Part shown: positions 31,733-38,625 of the stretch, piece after piece
How the letters are laid out: every line of letters starts with the position of its first letter
How positions within the stretch are numbered: position 1 is the first letter of the stretch
From: Clostridia bacterium
GTDB taxonomy: Bacteria > Bacillota > Clostridia > Oscillospirales > Acutalibacteraceae
Assembly: GCA_017410325.1 (NCBI GenBank)
Contig: JAFQRA010000034.1
Span: 1-64,000, forward strand
Direction: 5' to 3'
Length of the DNA: 64,000 nt
Notes under the pieces: model-generated
Database searches by the model: none
Seen by the model: only the letters and a program-made list of their open reading frames with translations
Told to the model about the DNA's origin: nothing
Made by a program: the position numbers and the translations under genes

Positions 31733-32287
31733 TTATAAACCTAATAATTCTTTTTTCTTTGCGTCAAATTCTTCCTGCGTTATTGCACCGCTGTCAAGCA
31801 AGTCTTTATACTTTTTCAATTCATCGGCATTTGTTGTTTCCTGAATGTTGTTAACAACCGTCTGTTTTGATTCTTTTGGTTCTGCGATAAATGATGAACG
31901 CTTTGCAAAAGCAACAACAATCGCTGCAAAAAGTAATCCGCCAAAGAGTCCGGCAGGGAAATCGGTTTCGATAACTTGGAATCCGTAGCTTGATTCGCAA
32001 AAACAAATGATAAAAAATGTATAGAGAAAAAGCAATATTGTAACCGCACCGTGAGCTTTTCCGTCTTTATATGTATTTTTGGAAATGATTGAAATTATAC
32101 ACATAACTGCGCTGAGTGCATATAAAACATACACTGGAATAAGCCATGTTGAAAAATAGCCATCGTTTAAAAGCTGAATAGCAGATATACCGGCAGGTAC
32201 AACCTCTGTGATGTTATCCGAACATAAAACAACAAAGGATGCGATTAATAAAACCAACTGAACAGCGTTTGCGATTTTTTTCTTCAT
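31733..32287 (-). CDS. membrane protein with C-terminal SHOCT domain
   Basis: 184 residues: four hydrophobic segments (about residues 8-24, 48-65, 78-96, 104-122), then a charged stretch and a C-terminal SHOCT motif (ELKKYKDLLDSGAITQEEFDAKKKELL). SHOCT is a short helical oligomerisation motif found at the ends of many membrane and surface proteins. ATG 32287 is chosen, with AGAGGTG 10 nt upstream; a GTG at 32299 overlaps that ribosome site. Function unknown. Its upstream region holds a structured-RNA candidate and terminator (32391-32567), so expression could depend on read-through. Confidence 0.8.
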   Translation of the reverse strand: MKKKIANAVQLVLLIASFVVLCSDNITEVVPAGISAIQLLNDGYFSTWLIPVYVLYALSAVMCIISIISKNTYKDGKAHGAVTILLFLYTFFIICFCESSYGFQVIETDFPAGLFGGLLFAAIVVAFAKRSSFIAEPKESKQTVVNNIQETTNADELKKYKDLLDSGAITQEEFDAKKKELLGL

Positions 32288-32390
32288 AATAATAAACACC
32301 TCTTGTTTTGTTTATCTTTTTGATGTTGTTTATGGAGATTTGTTTTCGCCTCCTTGAAACTGAACTTACACGTTTTTTATTCTCCATAAA

Positions 32391-32424
32391 ATAAAAAAGT
32401 GTGTGCAACCGAAGCTACACACAC
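32391..32424 (-). terminator. terminator of the candidate small RNA
   Basis: Minus strand GTGTGTG and CACACAC form a 7-bp stem (plus coordinates about 32399-32424) followed by TTTTTTTATTTT. On the minus strand this lies upstream of the SHOCT gene. Confidence 0.7.
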
Positions 32425-32567
32425 CGAAAAATGCGGAACTTCGATTTGCTACCACACAAAATCTTTCGTCACTCATACAAGAAATGCGAATATAGAAGTC
32501 CGCACTTTTGCCAAAAGACAAAAATGCAACTTCTTGTATGAGTACACTATTAAGATTTTGTGTGGTA
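32391..32567 (-). ncRNA. candidate structured small RNA or attenuating leader
   Basis: Read on the minus strand. A promoter (32573-32601) starts transcription almost at the base of a long hairpin: 16 perfect base pairs (32551-32566 with 32450-32465), an asymmetric internal loop, then 13 more pairs (32531-32543 with 32471-32483). The tip contains a further 9-bp hairpin (GCATTTTTG/CAAAAGTGC). A second segment, GAAGTTCCGCA (3' side), can pair instead with TGCGGACTTC from the tip. The transcript ends at GTGTGTG-12 nt-CACACAC followed by T7. Total about 177 nt. The shape is compatible with a 6S-like RNA or a regulatory leader of the SHOCT gene; neither is established. Confidence 0.6.
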
Positions 32568-32572
32568 ATTGC

Positions 32573-32601
32573 ATTATAGCAAAATAAAAATATATCTTCA
32601 A
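32573..32601 (-). promoter_or_regulatory. sigma-A promoter for the candidate small RNA
   Basis: Minus strand TTGAAG (32601-32596), 17 nt, TATAAT (32578-32573). The predicted start, about 32566, coincides with the foot of the long stem. Confidence 0.7.
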
Positions 32602-32696
32602 GTGGTTTTGTGCAACAAAAGATTCTCTTTTACAGAACAAAGAAAATTGAAAACATAAACCGCAAAACCGTAACTGTGTTATTTTTCAAAAAACTC

Positions 32697-32724
32697 TTGA
32701 CAAAATTGCGATTATTGATATAAT
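32697..32724 (+). promoter_or_regulatory. sigma-A promoter for the tRNA pair
   Basis: TTGACA (32697-32702), 16 nt, TATAAT (32719-32724), both consensus, 31 nt before tRNA-Asp. Confidence 0.88.
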
Positions 32725-32755
32725 AACTTGTGTTGCATATTGCAACGGCAAATGT

Positions 32756-32832
32756 GGCCCGGTAGTTCAGTTGGTTAGAACGCTAGCCTGTCACGCTAGA
32801 GGTCGACGGTTCGAGCCCGTTCCGGGTCGCCA
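32756..32832 (+). tRNA. tRNA-Asp (GTC)
   Basis: Acceptor GGCCCGG pairs with CCGGGTC; the anticodon loop CTGTCAC gives anticodon GTC between CTAGC/GCTAG stems; the T loop is TTCGAGC. CCA is encoded at 32830-32832. Confidence 0.96.
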
Positions 32833-32837
32833 TATTT

Positions 32838-32913
32838 GCTGCTATGGCTCAGGTGGTAGAGCACATCCTTGGTAAGGATGAGGTCGGCAGTTCGAGTCTG
32901 CCTAGCAGCTCCA
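32838..32913 (+). tRNA. tRNA-Thr (GGT)
   Basis: Acceptor GCTGCTA pairs with TAGCAGC; the anticodon loop TTGGTAA gives anticodon GGT between ATCC/GGAT; the T loop is TTCGAGT. CCA is encoded at 32911-32913. Co-transcribed with tRNA-Asp (5-nt gap). Confidence 0.96.
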
Positions 32914-32914
32914 G

Positions 32915-32948
32915 AAATCCCGTTTGCATTAAGCAAATGGGATTTTTT
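32915..32948 (+). terminator. terminator of the tRNA operon
   Basis: AAATCCCGTTTGC (32915-32927) pairs with GCAAATGGGATTT (32933-32945) through one G-T pair, then TTTTT. Confidence 0.9.
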
Positions 32949-32993
32949 AGTAAAAGGTGAATTTTATCGGCGGGTAGTTCGTGAATTGGCCCT

Positions 32994-33298
32994 ACAAATT
33001 ACAGTTTGTTGAGTTCTTTATCAATGTAAATTGAATATCGACCGTAGGGGACGGCGTCCTCGACGTCCCGAAAAAGGTTATCGATATATCAATATAAAAA
33101 TGATAGTGTGTAGGGGAGGGTTTCCACGCCCTCCCGTCGTTGATATTTCAAAAAACATAACGGGAGGGGACAACAGCCCCTCCCCTACAATTTGGCATAA
33201 AATTGATATAATATTTCACAAACGGGACGTCGAGGACGCCGTCCCCTACAATTGACAATCCCTTTTATGCTCGCAAGCAGACAGACAAACTGTAATTT
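32994..33298. repeat. nested palindromic element of about 305 bp
   Basis: Outer ends AAATTACAGTTTGT (32996-33009) and ACAAACTGTAATTT (33285-33298) are inverted repeats. Inside, a perfect 27-bp inverted repeat spans 33044-33070 and 33223-33249 (GTAGGGGACGGCGTCC ...). A third inverted pair at 33110-33137 and 33160-33188 begins GTAGGGGAGGG. The first 37 bases duplicate 31272-31308. No gene is evident; apparent reading frames follow the palindromes. Confidence 0.8.
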
Positions 33299-33337
33299 AT
33301 CAGTTTTTTAAAAATATACACGAAAGGAATAAACATT

Positions 33338-33844
33338 ATGGTCTACCCCGAAAAAAGCAAGCGTGTATCGAAAATTGACACTTACCTCAACTGTGCGGAG
33401 GTTTTTGCGTACAGAAGCACCTGCCTCAAGCGCAAATACGGTGCGGTCATAGTCAAGGATGACGTTGTTATCTCCACGGGCTACAACGGCTCACCCAGGG
33501 GCTTTGACAACTGCTGTGACATAGGCCACTGTCCGCGTATGGTGCTGGATATGCACCAGGGCGAGGGCTACGGAATCTGCCGTGCGGTGCACGCTGAGAT
33601 GAACGCCCTGCTCAACTGCTCGCGCCAGCAGACACTCGGTGCGGATTTGTACCTTGTCGGCATCAATCCTGTGGACAACACCGTACATAAGGCAAGACCC
33701 TGCCCCGTCTGTGCAAGGAATATTATTCAGGCGGGCATACGCAACGTTTACCTTCGCGTGGGCGAGGGCGAGGACGAATACATCGTAGTGCCTGCCGATG
33801 AGCTGAAATGGCTGCAGGAAACCGAGGAGAATAAAAGAGTATAA
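33338..33844 (+). CDS. dCMP/cytidine deaminase family protein (ComEB-like)
   Basis: 168 residues of the zinc-dependent deaminase family. Zinc motifs are HAEMNALLN (catalytic Glu) and PCPVCARNIIQAG (PCxxC). Features before it (CLKRKYGAVIVKDDVVISTGYNGSP) match dCMP deaminase, which makes dUMP for thymidylate synthesis. An additional Cys/His cluster (CCDIGHCPR) is typical of the ComEB group. ATG 33338 follows CGAAAGGAA. Stands alone between repeat DNA and the Fe-S scaffold gene. Confidence 0.92.
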   Translation: MVYPEKSKRVSKIDTYLNCAEVFAYRSTCLKRKYGAVIVKDDVVISTGYNGSPRGFDNCCDIGHCPRMVLDMHQGEGYGICRAVHAEMNALLNCSRQQTLGADLYLVGINPVDNTVHKARPCPVCARNIIQAGIRNVYLRVGEGEDEYIVVPADELKWLQETEENKRV

Positions 33845-33909
33845 ATATTATTTATAATATTATACAGAAAAATGTATACTCGGTTAAACTCGATTTGTGC
33901 AATAATTAC

Positions 33910-33938
33910 TTGATAATTTGGTATTATTTATGTATAAT
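33910..33938 (+). promoter_or_regulatory. sigma-A promoter for the Fe-S scaffold/GGGtGRT pair
   Basis: TTGATA (33910-33915), 17 nt, TATAAT (33933-33938), 41 nt before ATG 33980. Confidence 0.82.
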
Positions 33939-33979
33939 ACATTGTGAGATTAAATGGCTCAGAAAGGAGATTTATAAAA

Positions 33980-34672
33980 ATGAACTATTCACATGAAGTA
34001 GAAAAAATGTGTGTCGTTGCCAAGGGCCCCCACCACGGTCCCGCTCCCATCCCCGAAGAGGGCAAGTGGGTTAAGGCATACGAAATCAAGGACATTTCCG
34101 GCTTCTCACACGGTGTGGGCTGGTGTGCTCCCCAGCAGGGTACCTGCAAAATTTCCCTCAACATCAAGGAAGGTATCGTAGAGGAAGCTCTCGTTGAGAC
34201 TATCGGTTGCTCCGGTATGACTCACTCCGCAGCTATGGCTGCCGAAATTCTTCCCGGTAAGACACTTCTCGAGTGCCTTAACACAGACCTTGTTTGTGAC
34301 GCTATCAACGTTGCAATGCGTGAAATCTTCCTCCAGCTCGTTTACGGCAGAACTCAGTCCGCTTTCTCTGAAGACGGTCTTCTTGTCGGCGCAGGTCTTG
34401 AGGACCTCGGCAAGGGCCTTCGTTCACAGGTCGGTACAATGTTCTCCACAAAGGCTAAGGGTGTTCGTTACCTCGAAATGGCTGAGGGCTACGTAACACG
34501 TATGGCTCTTGACGCTAACGACCAGGTTATCGGCTACGAGTTCGTTAAGCTCGGCAAGATGCTTGAGGATATCCGCCACGGCGTATCACCCGACGAAGCA
34601 TACAAGAACAATATGGGCAGCTACGGCAGATTTGCAGATGCTGCAAAATACATCGACCCCAGAGAAGAATAA
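33980..34672 (+). CDS. iron-sulfur cluster assembly scaffold-like protein
   Basis: 230 residues related to the NifU/IscU-like scaffold fold. Three conserved-looking cysteines sit where scaffold ligands are expected: VGWCAPQQGTCKI (about 46-53) and ETIGCSGMTHSA (about 76). It always appears with a GGGtGRT protein in the genomes I recall, and that gene follows after 17 nt here. ATG 33980 is chosen because AAAGGAG lies 10 nt upstream. Codon use is strongly biased toward the same codons as the ribosomal and EF-G-like genes, pointing to high expression. Its actual client is not known. Confidence 0.82.
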   Translation: MNYSHEVEKMCVVAKGPHHGPAPIPEEGKWVKAYEIKDISGFSHGVGWCAPQQGTCKISLNIKEGIVEEALVETIGCSGMTHSAAMAAEILPGKTLLECLNTDLVCDAINVAMREIFLQLVYGRTQSAFSEDGLLVGAGLEDLGKGLRSQVGTMFSTKAKGVRYLEMAEGYVTRMALDANDQVIGYEFVKLGKMLEDIRHGVSPDEAYKNNMGSYGRFADAAKYIDPREE

Positions 34673-34689
34673 GAAGGAGGTAGAATACA

Positions 34690-35691
34690 ATGGCTGTTAC
34701 ATTTGAAGGTAAAGAAAGAAGAATGGAAAAAATTGAGGCTTGCCTTGCCGAATACGGCATTGAGAGCCTTGAAGCTGCCAGAGAACTCTGCCTTTCCAAG
34801 GGCATCGACGTCGAAGCAATCGTTAAGGGCACACAGCCCATCGCTTTCGAGAACGCTGTCTGGGCATACACTCTCGGTGTAGCTATCGCTCTTTCCAAGG
34901 GCACAACAAACGCTGCAGATGCTTCTGCCGATATCGGTATCGGTCTCCAGGCATTCTGCATCCCCGGCTCCGTTGCTGAAAACCGTAAGGTTGGTCTCGG
35001 CCACGGTAACCTCGGCTCAATGCTCCTCAAGGACGAAACAAAGTGCTTTGCATTCCTTGCAGGCCACGAGTCCTTCGCAGCAGCAGAAGGCGCAATCAAA
35101 ATCGCTCTTACCGCTAACAAGGTCCGTAAGGAGCCCCTCCGCGTTATCCTCAACGGTCTTGGTAAGGACGCCGCTATGATCATTTCCCGTATCAACGGCT
35201 TCACATACGTTGAAACCGAGTACGATTTCTACAAGGACGAGCTTACCGTTGTCAACACAACACCCTATTCAGACGGTGACCGTGCTCTCGTTCGCTGCTT
35301 CGGCGCAAACGATGTTCTTGAAGGCGTTGCAATTATGAAGCACGAGGGCGTTGAGGTTTCCATCACCGGTAACTCCACCAACCCCACACGCTTCCAGCAC
35401 CTTGTTGCAGGCACCTACAAGAAGTGGGCAATCGAAAACGGCAAGAGCTATTTCTCCGTTGCTTCCGGCGGCGGCACAGGCAGAACTCTTCACCCCGACA
35501 ACGTTGCTGCAGGCCCTGCTTCCTACGGTCTTACAGACTCTATGGGCAGAATGCACGGCGACGCTCAGTTTGCAGGTTCTTCCTCCGTTCCCGCTCACGT
35601 TGAGATGATGGGTCTCATCGGTATGGGTAACAACCCCATGGTCGGCGCTACGGTTGCATGCGCAGTTGCAGTAGCACAGTCCGCAAAGTAA
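34690..35691 (+). CDS. GGGtGRT protein
   Basis: 333 residues containing the eponymous ASGGGTGRTLHPDN (about 257-270). The sequence is rich in small residues with several glycine-rich turns (VGLGHGNLGSML, FAFLAGHESFAAAEGA) and a C-terminal IGMGNNPMVGATVACAVAVAQ. The family is conserved in anaerobic bacteria and archaea with no established function. AAGAAGGAGG precedes the ATG. Pairing with an Fe-S scaffold-like protein suggests a cofactor-linked enzyme or storage role, but this is inference. Expression appears high from codon bias. Confidence 0.88.
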   Translation: MAVTFEGKERRMEKIEACLAEYGIESLEAARELCLSKGIDVEAIVKGTQPIAFENAVWAYTLGVAIALSKGTTNAADASADIGIGLQAFCIPGSVAENRKVGLGHGNLGSMLLKDETKCFAFLAGHESFAAAEGAIKIALTANKVRKEPLRVILNGLGKDAAMIISRINGFTYVETEYDFYKDELTVVNTTPYSDGDRALVRCFGANDVLEGVAIMKHEGVEVSITGNSTNPTRFQHLVAGTYKKWAIENGKSYFSVASGGGTGRTLHPDNVAAGPASYGLTDSMGRMHGDAQFAGSSSVPAHVEMMGLIGMGNNPMVGATVACAVAVAQSAK

Positions 35692-35771
35692 GCAATTCTT
35701 CAAAATCATTGCTGATTTTTCAGAGTCGCTGAAGAGTCACTGATAAAGAATAATTTAAAACAAAATCTATG

Positions 35772-35803
35772 CTCATTGGGTAGTGGTTTTTACTGCCCAA
35801 TGA
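35772..35803 (+). promoter_or_regulatory. stem-loop in the leader of the second phosphoesterase gene
   Basis: CTCATTGGGTAGT and ACTGCCCAATGAG pair with one mismatch over 12 of 13 positions, loop about 6 nt. There is no T-run after it and AAGGAGG follows within 12 nt, so it may be an mRNA stability or regulatory hairpin rather than a terminator. Confidence 0.5.
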
Positions 35804-35828
35804 GTTGCCAATTAAGGAGGCAATAACA

Positions 35829-37049
35829 ATGAAAGCGTTTAAGAGAGTTCTCGCAGTAGTTCTTTCTCTCGTTATGGTTCTTTCCCTTACCTGCACGGCT
35901 TTTGCAGGCTCCGATTATTCAACACCCTCAATGGACAGACTTAAGTTTGACTCCAAGGGCAACTTCCGTATCCTCCAGCTTGCTGACTGCCAGGACGGTA
36001 TGCTTCCCCGCTACGGTATGATTGAGTTCATCAAGAAGGCTCTTGAAAAATATAAGCCCGACCTTGTTGTTTTCACAGGCGACAACACAACCTCAATCGG
36101 CACTGAGCTTGAGGCAAAAATGGCTATTGAAGCTATTATTGACCCCGTAGCTGAGGCAGGCGTTCCCTTCACCTTCGTTTTCGGCAACCACGACGCTGAG
36201 GACGTTTCCAAGGAATACCACTACAGCATTTACACACAGTATTCAAACTGTATGGCATACGATGCTGACCCCGATATGTACGGTATGGGCACACACAACC
36301 TTCCCATCTACGCTTCCGACAACAGCAAGGTTGTTTTCAACCTCTGGATGTTTGACTCCAATATGTACAACGAGACGGACGGCGGCTACGACCACATTCA
36401 CGAGGACCAGCTCCAGTGGTACGTAGATGCTTCCAACGTTCTCAAAGCACAGAACGGCGGCGAGCCCGTTCCCTCACTCACCTTCCAGCACATCGTTCCC
36501 AACGAGGCACTTGATTACATACTCGTTTCCGACACAGCTGTTGAAAACGGCTACGAGTCAGACGGCAAGTGGTACTACCTTGACCCCGAGTACGCAGAAA
36601 AGGGCTCAATTCTCCAGGAGAGACCCTGCCCCGGTACGGTTGACAGTATGCAGATGGAGCTCTTTGCTCAGCAGGGCGACGTTCTCGGCGTATTCGTAGG
36701 CCACGACCACGTCAACGACTACATCATCAACACAACTCTCAAGAACGCAAAGGGCGAGAGCATTGACATTGTCAACACTCCCGGCGCAACCTTCTCCTCC
36801 TACGGCAACGAGCAGATGAGAGGCTGCCGTATCATCGACATCAGCGAGAAGGACACATGGACCTACAAGACAGAGGCTCTTACCTTCTTCGACGTTATGG
36901 GTGACACAGAAGAAACACGCATTATGTCCTATTTCTCAAGAGAAATCGGCTGGTGGTACGTTGCAAAGGTTCTCGAATTCATTCCCGAAATCGGTCCGGC
37001 ACTTGCAGAGGGCTTCCTCAAGCTCGTTTACACACTTGCACATCTGTAA
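35829..37049 (+). CDS. secreted calcineurin-like metallophosphoesterase (paralogue)
   Basis: 406 residues, signal peptide MKAFKRVLAVVLSLVMVLSL..TAFA. Metal motifs appear in the same order as in the 4479-5630 protein: LADCQD, FTGDNTTS, VFGNHDAED, FQHIVPNE, VGHDHVNDY, VNTPGATFSSYG; both also share GTHNLPIYASD-type phrases. ATG 35829 follows AAGGAGG. High-expression codon bias. Followed after 53 nt by a PAP2 phosphatase, so an extracellular phosphate-scavenging function for the unit is plausible. Substrate unknown. Confidence 0.88.
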   Translation: MKAFKRVLAVVLSLVMVLSLTCTAFAGSDYSTPSMDRLKFDSKGNFRILQLADCQDGMLPRYGMIEFIKKALEKYKPDLVVFTGDNTTSIGTELEAKMAIEAIIDPVAEAGVPFTFVFGNHDAEDVSKEYHYSIYTQYSNCMAYDADPDMYGMGTHNLPIYASDNSKVVFNLWMFDSNMYNETDGGYDHIHEDQLQWYVDASNVLKAQNGGEPVPSLTFQHIVPNEALDYILVSDTAVENGYESDGKWYYLDPEYAEKGSILQERPCPGTVDSMQMELFAQQGDVLGVFVGHDHVNDYIINTTLKNAKGESIDIVNTPGATFSSYGNEQMRGCRIIDISEKDTWTYKTEALTFFDVMGDTEETRIMSYFSREIGWWYVAKVLEFIPEIGPALAEGFLKLVYTLAHL

Positions 37050-37102
37050 GTTTAAATTAACCACAAAGGTACAAAAATATTAAGAAAGAGCGGTGAAAAT
37101 CA

Positions 37103-37810
37103 ATGAGTGCTTTCCTCGAAAGCGTTTTAAATTTCGACCTCTCCGTTTTCAGCGCGGTTTTCTCAACCCGAACAGGTATAGGAGATGTTATTCTCAACAT
37201 CATCACAACAATCGGTGACGGCTGGGCATTTCCGCTTATCGCTGTTATTCTTCTTCTTTTCAAGAAGACACGCAAGCTCGGTATGGTTATCCTCGGTGCG
37301 CTTGGCGTAATGCTTGTTATCAACAACGAAATTCTCAAGCCCATCATTGCAAGAATCCGTCCCTGCTACATATTCGACCTTGAAGCTCTTATGAGCCGTC
37401 AGGATGCGTTTTTCGATGCAGGCAAGGAGGATATGTTCAACGAAATTTACGAGCGTGTAAAGGCAAATATTGCCGCTTACCCCGAAATGGCTGCAAAGTG
37501 GGTTGCAAACTACACCTTCCCCGGTGTTGACCATATGCCCACAAGCTGGTCCTTCCCCTCGGGTCACACCTCTTCTTCCTTCGCAGCTGCAACAGCAGTA
37601 TTTTCCGTTAACAAGAAGTGGGGCATTCCCGCTTATGTCTTTGCCGCAATCGTCGGCTATTCCCGCATTTACCTCGGCGTACACTACTGCACCGACGTTC
37701 TTGCAGGCGCAGTCCTCGGCGTTGTTTACGGCATTATCGGTGTTCTTATTGTTTCCCTTATTATCAAGGCACTCAAGAAGAACGAAAAAACCGCAAAGTT
37801 TTTCGAATAA
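37103..37810 (+). CDS. PAP2-family membrane phosphatase
   Basis: 235 residues with about five to six membrane segments. All three PAP2 motifs are present: KPIIARIRP (K-x6-RP), SFPSGHTSS and SRIYLGVHYCTD (SR-x5-H-x3-D). Members remove phosphate from undecaprenyl pyrophosphate or phospholipids on the outer membrane face. With the upstream secreted phosphoesterase it could form a phosphate-release unit, or simply recycle lipid carrier. Followed by a pduL-like gene after 19 nt. Confidence 0.92.
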   Translation: MSAFLESVLNFDLSVFSAVFSTRTGIGDVILNIITTIGDGWAFPLIAVILLLFKKTRKLGMVILGALGVMLVINNEILKPIIARIRPCYIFDLEALMSRQDAFFDAGKEDMFNEIYERVKANIAAYPEMAAKWVANYTFPGVDHMPTSWSFPSGHTSSSFAAATAVFSVNKKWGIPAYVFAAIVGYSRIYLGVHYCTDVLAGAVLGVVYGIIGVLIVSLIIKALKKNEKTAKFFE

Positions 37811-37829
37811 TCAGAAAGGAAGTATTGTT

Positions 37830-38402
37830 ATGAACAAACCTGTTCTTATGGAAACCTCCGCACGTCACGTTCACGTTTCCCGTGAGCATCTTGATATCCT
37901 TTTCGGTGAGGGTTACGAGCTCACCCGTAAGAAGGACCTTTCTCAGCCCGGTCAGTACGCTTGTGAAGAGCGTGTAGCGGTTGTCGGCCCCAAGGGCAGC
38001 TTTGCCGCTGTTTCAATCCTTGGCCCCGTAAGACCTGCAACCCAGGTTGAAATTTCCGCTACAGACGCTCGTTCAATCGGCGTTGTTGCTCCCGTTCGTG
38101 AGAGCGGCGACACGGCAGGCAGCGGTGCTTGCAAGCTTGTCGGCCCCAAGGGTGAGGTTGAGCTTGCAGAGGGCGTTATCGTTGCAAAGCGCCACATCCA
38201 CGCAACTCCCGAGGACGGCGAGAAGTACGGCATCAAGGACAAGGAAATCGTTTCCGTCAAGGTTGAGTCCAACGGCAGAAGCCTTGTATTCGGCGACGTT
38301 GTAGTCCGCCTTAACCCCAACTTCAGCCTTGCAATGCACATCGATACCGATGAGGCTAACGCAGCAGGCTGCACACCCGGTATGATGGGCGAGATTTGCT
38401 GA
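37830..38402 (+). CDS. pduL: phosphate propanoyl/acetyltransferase, PduL type
   Basis: 190 residues. Two metal sites are visible: ARHVHVS at the start, KRHIHAT in the second half, and LAMHIDTDEANAA near the end. PduL converts acyl-CoA and phosphate to acyl-phosphate and CoA. There is no N-terminal extension that would target it to a microcompartment, and no such genes are present, so it probably serves as the housekeeping phosphotransacetylase. ATG 37830 follows GAAAGGAAG. An in-frame open stretch upstream belongs to the PAP2 gene in another frame. Confidence 0.92.
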   Translation: MNKPVLMETSARHVHVSREHLDILFGEGYELTRKKDLSQPGQYACEERVAVVGPKGSFAAVSILGPVRPATQVEISATDARSIGVVAPVRESGDTAGSGACKLVGPKGEVELAEGVIVAKRHIHATPEDGEKYGIKDKEIVSVKVESNGRSLVFGDVVVRLNPNFSLAMHIDTDEANAAGCTPGMMGEIC

Positions 38403-38545
38403 GTTGCTTTGCAACACAGCAAGTTATATTCGCCTGACGGCGAGTGATATTACTGCGTAGTTTTATGCTTCGCATAATGATATTGCCGTTGGCAGTTTTT
38501 AAGGGCGAATATAACTATTGCGAAAAGCAATAATATAACTCTAAA
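38403..38545. repeat. array of small hairpins with TGATATT spacers
   Basis: Starts right after the pduL stop: GTTGCTTTGCAAC, CGCCTGACGGCG, TATGCTTCGCATA, TGCCGTTGGCA and TTGCGAAAAGCAA palindromes separated by AGTGATATTA or GTTATATT-like spacers. Same design as 6705-6815 with a different spacer. Confidence 0.65.
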
Positions 38546-38548
38546 CTA

Positions 38549-38582
38549 AAAACAGCTCAACCGAACGGTTGGGCTGTTTTTC
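38549..38582. terminator. bidirectional terminator between pduL and GH16
   Basis: AAAACAGCTCAACCG and CGGTTGGGCTGTTTT pair with one G-T pair around a short loop; T-runs on both strands. Serves the plus-strand phosphatase operon and the minus-strand GH16 gene. Confidence 0.85.
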
Positions 38583-38625
38583 TGTAAAGAATAAAGAAGA
38601 AATAATAAATTATAAAAGCCGGCTT

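Noticed and set aside
32391..32567. Firm assignment of the structured RNA as 6S RNA
   Set aside because: Length and long-stem shape fit, but I cannot match the conserved 6S bubble by eye and the second pairing argues for a switch; left as a candidate RNA.
33031..33255. 74-codon plus-strand frame in the palindromic element
   Set aside because: The translation follows the inverted repeats, so it is repeat DNA rather than a gene.
37470..37829. Longer pduL-frame start inside the PAP2 gene
   Set aside because: The 120 extra codons overlap PAP2 motifs in another frame, and ATG 37830 has a proper ribosome site and the conserved PduL N-terminus.
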